Positions 36,784 to 45,925 of a stretch of DNA of 64,000 bases are shown here, one piece after another (position 1 is the first letter of the stretch; every line of letters starts with the position of its first letter). Where the stretch lies: contig NZ_JAFEWF010000002.1 of assembly GCF_017355835.1 (NCBI RefSeq), forward strand, positions 248,001 to 312,000, read 5' to 3'. The notes below the pieces were generated by a model, which was given only the letters and a program-made list of their open reading frames with translations, searched no databases and was not told the DNA's origin. The stretch comes from Desertivirga brevis (GTDB lineage Bacteria > Bacteroidota > Bacteroidia > Sphingobacteriales > Sphingobacteriaceae). The translations under genes were made by a program, and so were the position numbers.

Positions 36784-36799
36784 CTCAATTATAATTGAG
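36784..36799. promoter_or_regulatory. Perfect 16-bp palindrome, operator candidate
   Basis: CTCAATTATAATTGAG is an exact palindrome between the serine hydrolase end and the receiver gene start. It could bind a dimeric repressor acting on the receiver gene. No binding protein can be named. Confidence 0.35.
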
Positions 36800-36919
36800 T
36801 GTCTTGACAACAAACCTTGTTATCCTTGGATTTGAAAAACTGACTTTTTTTCGCCGATTGTCTTATTGCGGGCAAAAATCAACAAAATGACTCAAAAAGA
36901 GTAACTATTTCTACACTTT

Positions 36920-38125
36920 TTAATCTTCAGAGGTTTCACCGGCACCAGTGTATGCTGATTTTCGTACTACCGGCATTCCAACTATTTGAAATAACTCATC
37001 TAGTTGCAAAAGACTTCCATTGGTCAGATTACTTAATAAAACAATAGTTACGTCTTCCGTTAAATCCCTTAGATAAATATGTCTAAAACCATGCCACCAA
37101 CCTGTGTGGTAAACTACCTTATGCCCATCTCCCTCAAATATCCGCCAGCCATATCCGTAATTAAAGTGGCCCTTCACCATTGGGTTATGACCTGTATAGG
37201 CCGAATCTTGCCACGCCTTGCTCAAAAGGCGTTCTTTTTTTAAGGCGTGATCTAAAAGTAAGAGATCCTGAATAGTACTATAGATACCTTTGTCTCCAAC
37301 CGGGCCATCGAGAAAATTTTGAACAACAGAATATCTCCAGGTCCTGTCATGACCAACAACATCAGTTGGAATTTTATCATAAACGGCTTTTGACAAGACC
37401 GCAGTGTTTTTCATACCAGCCGGATCAAATACATTTTCTTTCATGTATTCCGTATAGCTTTTACCGGTAACTTTTTCAATAATAGCTGCCAGCACCATGT
37501 AGTTCGAGTTGTTGTAGTGAAATTTCCTGTTTGGTTCTGTGTAGGGATTAGGTTTCCGCTCTGCAATGATCTTCATTACATCCTGGTTTGTGATTCCTTT
37601 GCTCTGATTTTTATGCTCCTTCCTAAAGATTCCATCCACAAAGTAAACATAGTTCATCATTCCCGACCTGTGGCACAGGAGCATTCTGACTGTTATACCT
37701 GTATAGGGAAAATCGGGAAAAAAATCCTTTACATCTTGGTCTAGTTTGATTTTTCCCTGCTCAACAAGTTGCAATACTGCTATCCCGGTCATAGGTTTTG
37801 TTACTGAAGCCAGTTCAAACCTCGAACTCGTTGTCAGGCTATCACGATGCAGGTAGTCTGCCCATCCTATTGCATTTTCATAGAGGATTTTTCCTTTTTT
37901 AGCCACCAGCACGTTCCCGTTAAATCCTCTGGTTTTATGTAACTTTTGCATAAAAGCATGGATACGCGGATCAGCGTTTTTGTGGTCATATACCAGTAGT
38001 AAACTGTCTGATTTGTCGTCTTCCGGAGTCCTGACTTTAGAACTCTTCTGCTCACGGGAGGAACAAGAGGTTAAAAATAATGATGCGAGAACGAGGAACG
38101 ATAGCCTTGGGAAAATTTTAAACAT
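36920..38125 (-). CDS. Class C beta-lactamase-family serine hydrolase, lipoprotein
   Basis: A 401-residue protein with lipobox LTSC (Cys21). Catalytic motifs of the penicillin-binding/class C family are present: Ser107-V-T-Lys110, YNNSNY (Tyr of YxN) and a C-terminal HTGWWHG (for KTG). These proteins include D-amino peptidases and esterases as well as beta-lactamases, so resistance should not be assumed. It stands alone between the receiver gene and fumC. Confidence 0.9.
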   Translation of the reverse strand: MFKIFPRLSFLVLASLFLTSCSSREQKSSKVRTPEDDKSDSLLLVYDHKNADPRIHAFMQKLHKTRGFNGNVLVAKKGKILYENAIGWADYLHRDSLTTSSRFELASVTKPMTGIAVLQLVEQGKIKLDQDVKDFFPDFPYTGITVRMLLCHRSGMMNYVYFVDGIFRKEHKNQSKGITNQDVMKIIAERKPNPYTEPNRKFHYNNSNYMVLAAIIEKVTGKSYTEYMKENVFDPAGMKNTAVLSKAVYDKIPTDVVGHDRTWRYSVVQNFLDGPVGDKGIYSTIQDLLLLDHALKKERLLSKAWQDSAYTGHNPMVKGHFNYGYGWRIFEGDGHKVVYHTGWWHGFRHIYLRDLTEDVTIVLLSNLTNGSLLQLDELFQIVGMPVVRKSAYTGAGETSED

Positions 38126-38420
38126 ACACTTCTTGAAGTCCTTTTGCCGGACGAAAATTAGAAAATATTACACTAAGAGCCCTTAAAGAGTTTTAAACAA
38201 TAAATTTTAGTTATGTAGAACATCAAACGGCCGAAGTATCTCCGTTGGTATTGACATAAAGATTTATTGACGCCACACCCTCGAGCGCAATTAATTCCTG
38301 CAAACATATATTTTCCCGGAGAGGTTCATACTCAACTAATCGTCGATTTTAAAGGCTATCAACCGCTACTTTCTATTCTGGTTTTGCTTTGCAGAAATTC
38401 GGAGTTGTTTTTCAATTTAA
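38126..38420. other. Intergenic region between the serine hydrolase and fumC
   Basis: About 300 bases with no supported gene before the fumC promoter. On the minus strand, 38348-38223, a 41-codon frame of protein-like composition (with LVEYEPLREN and LQELIALEGV) is open but has no ATG; it may be a gene remnant. The rest shows no repeat or hairpin that I can support. Confidence 0.4.
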
Positions 38421-38424
38421 ACTT

Positions 38425-38453
38425 TTGATTTTTCATGTAAGTAACTAAGTTTG
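38425..38453 (+). promoter_or_regulatory. Bacteroidota-type promoter of fumC
   Basis: TTG at 38425-38427, 18 bases, then TAAGTTTG at 38446-38453: an exact fit to the primary sigma factor consensus TTG-N(17-20)-TAnnTTTG. The leader would be about 95 bases long. Confidence 0.65.
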
Positions 38454-38553
38454 CGCGACTAAAACCTGCAGGACAGAACTGATGATTGGGTTTGAAGTTA
38501 TTAGCAGGCTGGTGTGTCAAAAAACAGATTAATTCACAAAAACTACTAAAATC

Positions 38554-39951
38554 ATGACTTTTAGAATAGAACGTGATACTATGGGCGATGTGCAGGTTCC
38601 TGCAGATAAGTATTGGGGTGCTCAAACTGAACGCTCAAGAAATAACTTCAAGATTGGTCCGGAAGCATCAATGCCGCAGGAGATAATTGAGGCATTTGCT
38701 TATTTGAAAAAAGCTGCGGCATATACAAATACTGATTTAGGTGTACTTCCTGCAGAGAAGCGCGATCTTATTGCGCAGGTTTGTGATGAGATCCTTGAAG
38801 GAAAATTAAATTCAGAATTTCCTCTTGTTATCTGGCAAACTGGTTCAGGTACTCAATCAAACATGAATGTGAACGAAGTTGTGGCAAACAGAGCCCACGT
38901 ACTTCAGGGAAATAAATTAGGTGAAGGAAAGACTTTCATCCACCCAAATGATGATGTGAACAAATCTCAATCATCAAACGATACTTATCCAACGGCAATG
39001 CACATTGCGGCTTATAAAAGTATCATGGAAATTACTATTCCGGGAGTAGAGAAACTCCGTGATACATTACAAGCTAAATCTGAGGAATATAAAAATGTAG
39101 TAAAGATCGGCAGGACCCACCTAATGGATGCTACGCCGCTAACTTTAGGTCAGGAGTTTTCTGGATATGTGTCTCAGTTGAATCACGGCCTGAAGGCGCT
39201 GAGAAATACTTTAGATCACCTGGCTGAATTAGCATTAGGCGGAACGGCTGTTGGTACAGGTATCAACACACCACAAGGTTACGATGTGAAGGTAGCAGAG
39301 TACATTGCTCAGTTCACTAATCTTCCATTCCGCACTGCTGAAAATAAATTCGAGGCGTTGGCTGCTCATGATGCAATGGTTGAATCACATGGAGCATTGA
39401 AACAATTAGCTGTTTCTTTAATGAAAATTGCTAACGATATCCGTTTATTAGCTTCAGGTCCTCGTGCAGGTATCGGTGAACTTTTCATCCCGGAAAACGA
39501 GCCAGGTTCTTCAATTATGCCAGGCAAAGTAAATCCAACTCAACCAGAAGCCCTTACAATGGTTGCTGCTCAGGTAATGGGAAATGATGTTGCCATCTCT
39601 ATTGGCGGGGCTACAGGGCATTACGAGTTGAATGTCTTTAAACCACTTATTGCAGCTAACTTTCTGCAATCTGCGCGCTTAATCGGAGACGCTTGTGTGT
39701 CCTTCAATGATCATTGTGCTATAGGTATTGAGCCGAACTACGAAGGTATCAAGAAACACGTGGAAAATTCCCTAATGCTAGTAACAGCTCTTAATCCCCA
39801 TATTGGTTACGAAAATGCTGCAAAGATTGCTAAGAAAGCGCACAAAGAAAATAAATCACTTCGTGAAGCTGCTCTTGAGCTTGGATTGTTAACGAATGAA
39901 CAATTTGATCAGTGGGTGCGTCCTGAAGATATGATTGGAAGCTTGAAGTAA
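38554..39951 (+). CDS. fumC: Class II fumarate hydratase
   Basis: A 465-residue iron-independent fumarase of the TCA cycle. It carries [13 protein letters not shown] (about 102-114), the catalytic His region [10 protein letters not shown] and the superfamily signature [11 protein letters not shown]. Length and motif spacing match FumC rather than aspartase. A good promoter precedes it and a terminator follows. The lipoprotein and nuclease genes downstream have their own -10 element. Confidence 0.97.
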   Translation: MTFRIERDTMGDVQVPADKYWGAQTERSRNNFKIGPEASMPQEIIEAFAYLKKAAAYTNTDLGVLPAEKRDLIAQVCDEILEGKLNSEFPLVIWQTGSGTQSNMNVNEVVANRAHVLQGNKLGEGKTFIHPNDDVNKSQSSNDTYPTAMHIAAYKSIMEITIPGVEKLRDTLQAKSEEYKNVVKIGRTHLMDATPLTLGQEFSGYVSQLNHGLKALRNTLDHLAELALGGTAVGTGINTPQGYDVKVAEYIAQFTNLPFRTAENKFEALAAHDAMVESHGALKQLAVSLMKIANDIRLLASGPRAGIGELFIPENEPGSSIMPGKVNPTQPEALTMVAAQVMGNDVAISIGGATGHYELNVFKPLIAANFLQSARLIGDACVSFNDHCAIGIEPNYEGIKKHVENSLMLVTALNPHIGYENAAKIAKKAHKENKSLREAALELGLLTNEQFDQWVRPEDMIGSLK

Positions 39952-39972
39952 TAGATTCGTTCAGCTAATAAT

Positions 39973-40007
39973 AAAATCCCTCTTTGACCTTATCAGAGAG
40001 GGATTTT
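39973..40007. terminator. Rho-independent terminator after fumC
   Basis: AAAATCCCTCT (39973-39983) pairs with AGAGGGATTTT (39997-40007) around a 13-base loop and runs into a T-tract. Confidence 0.9.
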
Positions 40008-40039
40008 TTTTCTTATACACTGCAATTAAAGATTTTAAA

Positions 40040-40047
40040 TAGCTTTG
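40040..40047 (+). promoter_or_regulatory. Candidate -10 element of the lipoprotein/nuclease pair
   Basis: TAGCTTTG matches TAnnTTTG 29 bases before the ATG at 40076. The -33 element is weak (TGC at 18 bases). Confidence 0.4.
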
Positions 40048-40075
40048 TACCGTCCCTCTGGGGTCCACAATCTAT

Positions 40076-40585
40076 ATGCTTAAAAATTCAGTTGGAACTT
40101 CAATAGTGCTTTTTCTTATTGCCGGTATTTTTCTATACTCATGCACCTTCAATCCAAATGTGCAGGGCCGGGGAGCTGATGTACTGCAGGGAGTTTGGGA
40201 TGAGCAACCCTACGAATTTCGCGATAGTCTGATCCAATATACCTCCCACCATTTCAAGTTTACCTGCGATTCGTTCTATGTTGTTCTTTCAACAACAGCA
40301 AAACAAAACTATTACGAAGACAGCTGTTTCAATGGTGGGAACTGGAAAGAGTACGCTAAGGGCACTTATGTTGTTAGTAAAGATACATTATATCTCCTGG
40401 GAACCTTCACCAAGGCTAACTACAAACAAAAACTACACGATTGTTATCGGATTGGTCAGTATATACCTATTTTCTTAATAAAAAATACTTCTTCAGATAA
40501 AATTGAGTTACAAAGTTTGCAGCAGCATTTGCCAGTGACGTTGAAATTGAAGGAAAAGATTGTTTGTAAACCGCAACCATTATAA
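40076..40585 (+). CDS. Hypothetical lipoprotein
   Basis: A 169-residue protein with a signal peptide and lipobox LYSC (Cys23). The mature part holds three more Cys pairs-like positions (CDSFY, DSCFNGG, HDCYRIG) and beta-rich sequence with GVWDEQP near residue 41 and DTLYLLGTF later, reminiscent of small lipocalin-like or META-like domains. I cannot name a family. The S1/P1 nuclease gene starts 3 bases after its stop, so they are coupled. Confidence 0.85.
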   Translation: MLKNSVGTSIVLFLIAGIFLYSCTFNPNVQGRGADVLQGVWDEQPYEFRDSLIQYTSHHFKFTCDSFYVVLSTTAKQNYYEDSCFNGGNWKEYAKGTYVVSKDTLYLLGTFTKANYKQKLHDCYRIGQYIPIFLIKNTSSDKIELQSLQQHLPVTLKLKEKIVCKPQPL

Positions 40586-40588
40586 GTA

Positions 40589-41380
40589 ATGAATAAGATC
40601 ATAAAGAGTTTAGTATTAATCGCAGTTCTATTATATGTACCAGTAGCCTCCTTTGCCTGGGGACAACTTGGACATCGGATTGTAGGAGAGATTGCAGAGT
40701 CTTACCTCTCAAATAAAGCTAAAAAAGAGATACGGAAGATCCTTGGAAACGAATCGATTGCCATGGCTAGCAATTGGCCTGATTTCGTTAAGTCCGATCC
40801 ATCCTATAAGTACCTGGATACCTGGCATTACGTTGACTTCGACAGAGGAATAACTTTCCCGCAAATGCAGTCTATCCTCTCAAAAGATACAACCACAAAT
40901 GCATACACTAAACTCAACTTCCTTATTTCTGAGTTGAAGAAGAAAGACCTTCCTCAGGATAAAAAGGTGATGTATTTGAAGTTAATCATCCATATTATAG
41001 GCGATCTCAATCAGCCGTATCACGTAGGGTATTCTGATGACAGGGGAGGAAATGATATTAAAGTTACCTGGTTTAACGAGAATACAAACATGCACAGCAT
41101 TTGGGACTCCAAACTGATCGAGTTTCAGCAGTTAAGCTATACGGAGTATGTTAAAGCTATTAATTTTACTACTCCGGCTGAACGAAGAACAATACTGCAG
41201 GGGGGATTAGTCAGCTGGCTGTGGGACTCATTTCAAATAACCGAATCGCTGTACAAAGACGTTAAAACAGGAGATAAGCTCTCCTATCGTTATAACTATT
41301 TGCACATCGGCACTTTAAATAACCAGTTGGTAAAAGGCGGAGTAAGGCTGGCAGAAGTTCTAAACAATATTTTTGGGTAG
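40589..41380 (+). CDS. S1/P1-type secreted nuclease
   Basis: A 263-residue zinc-dependent nuclease. After a signal peptide ending SFA the mature protein starts WGQLGHRIV; in this family the N-terminal Trp is itself a zinc ligand. Further ligands are seen in the WHYVDF, HIIGDLNQPYHV and MHSIWDSKLIE stretches. Members cleave single-stranded DNA and RNA and can free 3'-phosphates from nucleotides. It is likely to salvage extracellular nucleic acid. It follows the lipoprotein gene at 3 bases. Confidence 0.94.
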   Translation: MNKIIKSLVLIAVLLYVPVASFAWGQLGHRIVGEIAESYLSNKAKKEIRKILGNESIAMASNWPDFVKSDPSYKYLDTWHYVDFDRGITFPQMQSILSKDTTTNAYTKLNFLISELKKKDLPQDKKVMYLKLIIHIIGDLNQPYHVGYSDDRGGNDIKVTWFNENTNMHSIWDSKLIEFQQLSYTEYVKAINFTTPAERRTILQGGLVSWLWDSFQITESLYKDVKTGDKLSYRYNYLHIGTLNNQLVKGGVRLAEVLNNIFG

Positions 41381-41386
41381 TAGGTA

Positions 41387-41696
41387 GGATTACACCGATT
41401 ATTATCGAATGATTACACCGATTATTTTGGGAGGATTACACTGATATTTGGAAGGATTGCAAGATTGTTTGGGTGATCCGACAGGTTGTAATGGTGATTT
41501 CGCCGATTAAAGGGTGATATACTAAGCAGGGTGTGATAGTCGTATTTAATAATTATCCGCAAGAAGCACAGGCCTATTATTATCAGTGAATCATCTAAAA
41601 TTTGTGTAATCACCCAATAATATCAGTGTAATCAATAATATCAGTGTAATCAATAATAATCGGTGTAATCACATAATATTAAAATCAGTGTAATCA
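41387..41696. repeat. Inverted array of short GATTACACxGATTATT units filling an intergenic region
   Basis: At the left are three clear units of GGATTACACCGATTATT type (41387, 41411, 41433) and a degenerate fourth (41454). At the right are five or more units in the opposite orientation, AATAATATCAGTGTAATC type (about 41577, 41601, 41616, 41635, 41653, 41683). The two arrays are mutual reverse complements around a less repetitive core of about 110 bases, so the whole region could form a long imperfect hairpin. No coding potential and no transposase. Confidence 0.85.
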
Positions 41697-41703
41697 TATC
41701 AAT

Positions 41704-42159
41704 ATGAAAATATTAATGGTATGCCTCGGAAACATCTGTCGTTCGCCGCTGGCGCATGGGATAATGGAGACCATAGTAAAAGAGAAGGGTTTGGATTGGG
41801 AAGTTGATTCTGCTGGTACCGGCGATTGGCATATTGGTTCTCCTCCAGATCGTCGTTCAATTGCCATAGCTAAGAATTATGGACTAGACATATCGACCCA
41901 AGTTTGTCGTCAGTTTCAATCTACAGACTTCGATGAATTTGACCGGATTTTTGTGATGGACAAGATGAATTTGCGGGATGTTTTAAATCATGCCAGGAAT
42001 GATGATGACAAGAAGAAGGTTCGATTACTATTAAATACTGAAGTTGTTCCCGATCCATACTATGAGGATGATCAGTTCGATCCGGTTTATCAGCTTATTG
42101 AGCAGGGATGCCGGAGAATTGTTGAAGAGGAACTAAAAAATGAAGGCCTGAAGAATTAA
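41704..42159 (+). CDS. Low-molecular-weight protein tyrosine phosphatase
   Basis: A 151-residue LMW-PTP with the phosphate loop C7LGNICRSP (Cys7 and Arg13) and the general-acid Asp in VPDPYYED near residue 119. It removes phosphate from tyrosine (or arginine) residues; no tyrosine kinase or capsule genes are adjacent to suggest a target. It starts directly after the inverted-repeat array, so that array must contain or flank its promoter. Confidence 0.94.
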   Translation: MKILMVCLGNICRSPLAHGIMETIVKEKGLDWEVDSAGTGDWHIGSPPDRRSIAIAKNYGLDISTQVCRQFQSTDFDEFDRIFVMDKMNLRDVLNHARNDDDKKKVRLLLNTEVVPDPYYEDDQFDPVYQLIEQGCRRIVEEELKNEGLKN

Positions 42160-42170
42160 CTCCAGGCCTT
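42143..42170. terminator. Hairpin at the end of the phosphatase gene
   Basis: AAGGCCTG (42143-42150) pairs with CAGGCCTT (42163-42170) around a 12-base loop that contains the stop codon. It lies between convergent genes. Confidence 0.6.
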
Positions 42171-42178
42171 TCTATTGC

Positions 42179-43363
42179 TCAATTAACCACTGACGAAGAA
42201 ATCTTCAGTTTTGCTTTTCGCGTTTGCAGGAGCTTTGCTCCTGTTGTAGCTTTTGATTTCTTTCGGCGGCCTCTCCAGATCAGGAATCCGGTAACAGGCA
42301 TGCTTGCCGCAAGAAGACTGGCAAAGAAGACGAGGATTTTACCAGGAAGACCCCATATTGCCCCTACATGTATATCGTAGTTCATTCTCATTATTTTATC
42401 AGCGGTTGATGCCTCTGATAGCTTTCCATAAAGGTGAGTTACCTCGATCTCTTTTAAAGTTTTCTGGTCGAAAAATCTGTAATCGGTCTTCCAATAGGTG
42501 TCAGTATCCGGGTTAAAAGCTAATTCGATAGACTCCTTTTGATTTTCCGGAAAATGCACTTCAAAACTACCTCCTTTGTGTTTCCAATCGCCCTGCATTC
42601 TTAGCCATAAGATATCTTCTGCTTTTTCTTTAAATGTGGTCTTGGTAATTGTGCTGTCAGAGAGAGCAGGATAATATTGAACCATTGCTTTCCCGCCCGA
42701 AGATATCCAGTAGACAGATTTTGAAAACCACTGAAATCCCATTACCAGTCCGCTTATCGCGATAAAGATCGCTATCCAGGTCATGTAGAAGCCCAATACA
42801 TTATGCAAGTCGTAGTTGACCCTCCTCCACTGTGCATTTAATTTTACCGTGAACCGTTTTCTTCTTGCAGCGGCGTTTTTCGGCCACCACAAAACAAGTC
42901 CCGATATCAGCAGAATAACGAAAATCAGCGTACCTGATGCAACTATTGGCTGACCAATGTTTGGTGGTAGCCACAAGTAATAGTGTCCCATTATCACCAC
43001 CCTGAAGAAATCTGTACTCATGTCTTTTACCTTTAGTACCTTACCGCTGTAGGGATTTACGTAAACAAGGTAATAGTAAGCTGGCTCACTGTTATAAAAA
43101 GTAACTACAGCATTCCGTCCATCTTGGTACTTTACACTATGGGCGTGTTTTCCCGGGAGTTCAGCTTCCGCGATACTTCTAATATGAGAAGGAGTCAAAA
43201 GAGCTTTATTGTCTTTTGAAACATATCTGTAGGATTGGGATGCATTTTCGATCTCCTGCTGAAATGCGAGTATGCACCCTGTGATTCCTAAAAAAAGCAC
43301 AAGTAGCCCGGACGATAATCCGAGCCACAAGTGAAGTTTCCCAATTAGTTTTTTAAATCTCAT
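42179..43363 (-). CDS. PepSY-associated transmembrane protein (iron uptake-linked)
   Basis: A 394-residue protein with four main transmembrane helices: one N-terminal (HLWLGLSSGLLVLFLGITG), two central (LIFVILLISGLVLWWP and a HNVLGFYMTWIAIF helix) and one near the C terminus, separated by PepSY-type soluble domains. His residues on the helices fit the heme/ferric-reductase-like role proposed for the family. It starts 2 bases after the TonB receptor stop, so it belongs to the receptor operon and probably helps reduce or move imported iron. Confidence 0.88.
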   Translation of the reverse strand: MRFKKLIGKLHLWLGLSSGLLVLFLGITGCILAFQQEIENASQSYRYVSKDNKALLTPSHIRSIAEAELPGKHAHSVKYQDGRNAVVTFYNSEPAYYYLVYVNPYSGKVLKVKDMSTDFFRVVIMGHYYLWLPPNIGQPIVASGTLIFVILLISGLVLWWPKNAAARRKRFTVKLNAQWRRVNYDLHNVLGFYMTWIAIFIAISGLVMGFQWFSKSVYWISSGGKAMVQYYPALSDSTITKTTFKEKAEDILWLRMQGDWKHKGGSFEVHFPENQKESIELAFNPDTDTYWKTDYRFFDQKTLKEIEVTHLYGKLSEASTADKIMRMNYDIHVGAIWGLPGKILVFFASLLAASMPVTGFLIWRGRRKKSKATTGAKLLQTRKAKLKISSSVVN

Positions 43364-43365
43364 AG

Positions 43366-45777
43366 TTAAAATTTGTATGAAGCGCTGAGGCGGAAGTTTC
43401 GTGGAGCCTCGGCTTGCCAGTAATAAACGGCGCTTGTAAAATAATAACCTGCGGAATAATAACCTCCGTTATATAAGTATTTATCCAAAAGGTTGAACGC
43501 GTTAAAGGTTAATCTCAGGTTATTCTTTTCCCAGAAAGCGCCAGCGTCCAGCTTGAAGTAATCCGGGAGATTTTGCTCCGGGTTAGTTTTGCTGAAGGTA
43601 GTTGTAGCGCGATCAACGAGGTAGGTGAATCCGCCTGATAGTCCAGAACCTTTCAGTATTCCTGATTGAACTTTGTAATTCAACCAGCTGTTGACAGTGT
43701 GTTTGCTCGAACCTGGGGTCCTCTGGCCTTCTACAGCAACAAATTCACTAACTCCTTCGTTCACTTTAGTTACCTTAGCGTCGGTATAGGCATAGTTTGC
43801 AGTAAGGTTTAAACCTTTTAGTATTTCACCTCGGATATCGAACTCGATACCTTGAGCTACCTTTTGTCCAATTTCTATGCTTTTGCCCTGATTAAATGCA
43901 TCCGTGGTAACCTCATTATTCTTGGTAATCTTATAGAATGATAAGGTAGTGTTCCATTTGCCGCCGAGCCAGTCCTTCTTTACTCCAAATTCGGTATTGT
44001 TTCCGGTGATCGGGTCCGCCGACTCGCCTGAAGTAAGTATGGCGTTCTGAGGAACAAATGCCTGGTCATGTAAACCGTAAAGGGAAGTTTGGCTATTAAC
44101 CGAAACACTCAGACCTACACGTGGAGTAAAATGTTTCGCTGTCTGTGCAGCGCCTCCATATGTTGATTGGCTCACATAGGTATACCGTCCTGCAAGCGTC
44201 AAGCGTATTTTGTTATTTAGGAATCCAAGTTCATCCTGAGCATAAAATCCTGTATAGCGCTGGTCCATTAAACCTCCACCTCTTACGGCTCTTTCCTCTA
44301 CACTTGAATTTCTGTTGAATTGAGGGAAGCTTTTATCCACAGTGTAAATAGGGGATGACGGATTAAATTCACCACCGATAGTATCTAAGGGAGTCTTTTG
44401 ATTCCAATCTGCAAAGTAATTCTTGGTGCCAACATCAAGTCCCGCCAAAATCCTGTGCCGAATTCCGCCAGTATTAGCGGAACCATTCAAGAACATTTGT
44501 CCAAGTGTCATTTCACTAAATGCATCCCAAATACTTGCGCTTCTTCTTACTAAACCATTGGTTGCTACACTATCTGGCCACATGGAACTTCCTCGTTGCT
44601 GATAGTTAAAGTAAGATGCCTGAGCATTTAACTTCCAATTATCACTGATCTTGTGCTCAAGATTCACAAACAGGCTATGATCGTTGATTTTGGTAGGCTC
44701 CAATCCTGGTGCCAGCATGGTAAAATTGCGGGCATAAGAGGCGTAACCATCTGGTGAGAAGATGTAAAACGACCCCACATTAGACATTTTTGCATGTTGT
44801 AGTGTGTATTCAGCGGTAACTTTTGTATTAGGGTCAATCTGATAGGAAATAACAGGGGCAATGGTGTAACGATTGTTGTACTCATTGGCCCGGAAGGAGT
44901 TCTTATTTTGACCAGCGATATTCAGTCTATATAATAGCCTGCCATTTTTACTGAGTCTACCGTCCAGATCTGTAGTGGCCCGGTACATATCGAAGCTACC
45001 TAGAGTCAATGTAGCTTCACCTTTATTAACTCCAGTCGGTTTTTTAGTTACTACATTATATAAACCGCTAGGATCTCCATTTGCAAGCATAAATCCTGCG
45101 GGACCTTTCACGAATTCTATATGATCAACAAAGCTCATATCTTCTGTTAGCGGTCCCCAATAAGAGTTCACGACGTTAAATCCGTTTCTAAATGCCTGAA
45201 TTTGCGATCCTCGCATAGTAATATTAGTATATAGGTCACCCCAGTGCTCTACCCTTGCTGCTCCACTAACATTTCTTACCAGCCCATCGCTCATACTAAT
45301 GATCTGTTGGTCAGTAAGGGCACCCTGACTGACCACCTGTATATTTTGTGGAATTTCCTGTAAAGGAGCGTCTAATCTTAGTGAGTTTGAGGGTTTGTCT
45401 ATTTTGTAGCGGTTTTGTTTCCCCTTAATTGTTACCGCTTCTAATTGGGATGCACTTTCATTTAATACGAAGTCAACTACAGCTATTGATCCTGAAGTTA
45501 CAATAATATTTTTCTCGTCGCTATTTAAACCTATAGCAGAAACTCTGATGGTATAATTTCCAGGCTTAACTCCATTTAATTTATATTCACCTTTCGTATT
45601 TGTAAGTGTACTTAGCTTACGTTCTTTAAGTTGAACAGAAACGTACTCTGCAATTTTACCGTCAGAGGTTGTTACTTTTCCCCGGATTGATCCGGGAGTT
45701 TGGGCTATTGCTGTAAAACACAACAATAATAATAAAGCGGAAAATGAGAACTTTAAATTAGAGTAAGGTATTTTCAT
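43366..45777 (-). CDS. TonB-dependent siderophore-type receptor
   Basis: An 803-residue outer membrane receptor from the ATG at 45777, the start that places the signal peptide (ending TAIAQ) correctly; a longer frame starts 12 codons upstream. After a carboxypeptidase-regulatory-like beta-sandwich (about 30-115) come the plug domain with LQEIPQNIQVVSQ and NITMRGSQI stretches and a 22-strand barrel ending in the terminal aromatic FRLSASYKF. The plug resembles FhuA/ferrichrome-type receptors. With the PepSY protein it forms an iron acquisition operon. A palindromic operator candidate lies upstream. Confidence 0.93.
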   Translation of the reverse strand: MKIPYSNLKFSFSALLLLLCFTAIAQTPGSIRGKVTTSDGKIAEYVSVQLKERKLSTLTNTKGEYKLNGVKPGNYTIRVSAIGLNSDEKNIIVTSGSIAVVDFVLNESASQLEAVTIKGKQNRYKIDKPSNSLRLDAPLQEIPQNIQVVSQGALTDQQIISMSDGLVRNVSGAARVEHWGDLYTNITMRGSQIQAFRNGFNVVNSYWGPLTEDMSFVDHIEFVKGPAGFMLANGDPSGLYNVVTKKPTGVNKGEATLTLGSFDMYRATTDLDGRLSKNGRLLYRLNIAGQNKNSFRANEYNNRYTIAPVISYQIDPNTKVTAEYTLQHAKMSNVGSFYIFSPDGYASYARNFTMLAPGLEPTKINDHSLFVNLEHKISDNWKLNAQASYFNYQQRGSSMWPDSVATNGLVRRSASIWDAFSEMTLGQMFLNGSANTGGIRHRILAGLDVGTKNYFADWNQKTPLDTIGGEFNPSSPIYTVDKSFPQFNRNSSVEERAVRGGGLMDQRYTGFYAQDELGFLNNKIRLTLAGRYTYVSQSTYGGAAQTAKHFTPRVGLSVSVNSQTSLYGLHDQAFVPQNAILTSGESADPITGNNTEFGVKKDWLGGKWNTTLSFYKITKNNEVTTDAFNQGKSIEIGQKVAQGIEFDIRGEILKGLNLTANYAYTDAKVTKVNEGVSEFVAVEGQRTPGSSKHTVNSWLNYKVQSGILKGSGLSGGFTYLVDRATTTFSKTNPEQNLPDYFKLDAGAFWEKNNLRLTFNAFNLLDKYLYNGGYYSAGYYFTSAVYYWQAEAPRNFRLSASYKF

Positions 45778-45810
45778 TCTTCTTTTATTTGGATTGATTC
45801 TAAACGAAGA

Positions 45811-45865
45811 CAAAGTAAAAAGCTTTTCTTTGTGAATCCAAACATTATTTAGAATAATTTTAAAT
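45811..45865 (-). promoter_or_regulatory. Promoter and Fur-like palindrome upstream of the TonB receptor
   Basis: On the plus strand, ATTTAGAATAATTTTAAAT (45847-45865) is a 9-1-9 inverted repeat with one mismatch. On the minus strand, just downstream, TTG (45841-45839), 20 bases, and TTACTTTG (45818-45811, one base off TAnnTTTG) form a plausible promoter. The palindrome touches the -33 region, a good place for a metal-dependent repressor of an iron gene. Fur or DtxR binding is inference from location and symmetry. Confidence 0.45.
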
Positions 45866-45885
45866 AAAAAAAGTTGATATAAAAA

Positions 45886-45907
45886 AAGCCTCCATGATAG
45901 AAGGCTT
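45886..45907 (-). terminator. Terminator after the 45.9 kb hypothetical gene
   Basis: On the minus strand AAGCCT and AGGCTT form a 6-bp stem around a 10-base loop followed by seven T. It lies just after the stop codon of the secreted hypothetical at 45926 and insulates the TonB operon. Confidence 0.75.
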
Positions 45908-45925
45908 CACTCTCTTCGAAAACGT

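Noticed and set aside
36920..38125. Beta-lactam resistance gene
   Set aside because: The motifs fit the broad class C/serine hydrolase family, in which most members are esterases or peptidases; nothing in the sequence points to beta-lactam turnover.
38359..38436. 25-residue minus-strand peptide (KLKNNSEFLQSK) as a RiPP precursor
   Set aside because: No modification enzyme is nearby, it overlaps the fumC promoter in antisense, and no ribosome-binding signal is seen.
41387..41696. CRISPR array
   Set aside because: Units are short, vary in sequence, are spaced irregularly and switch orientation half way; there are no unique spacers of constant length and no cas genes.
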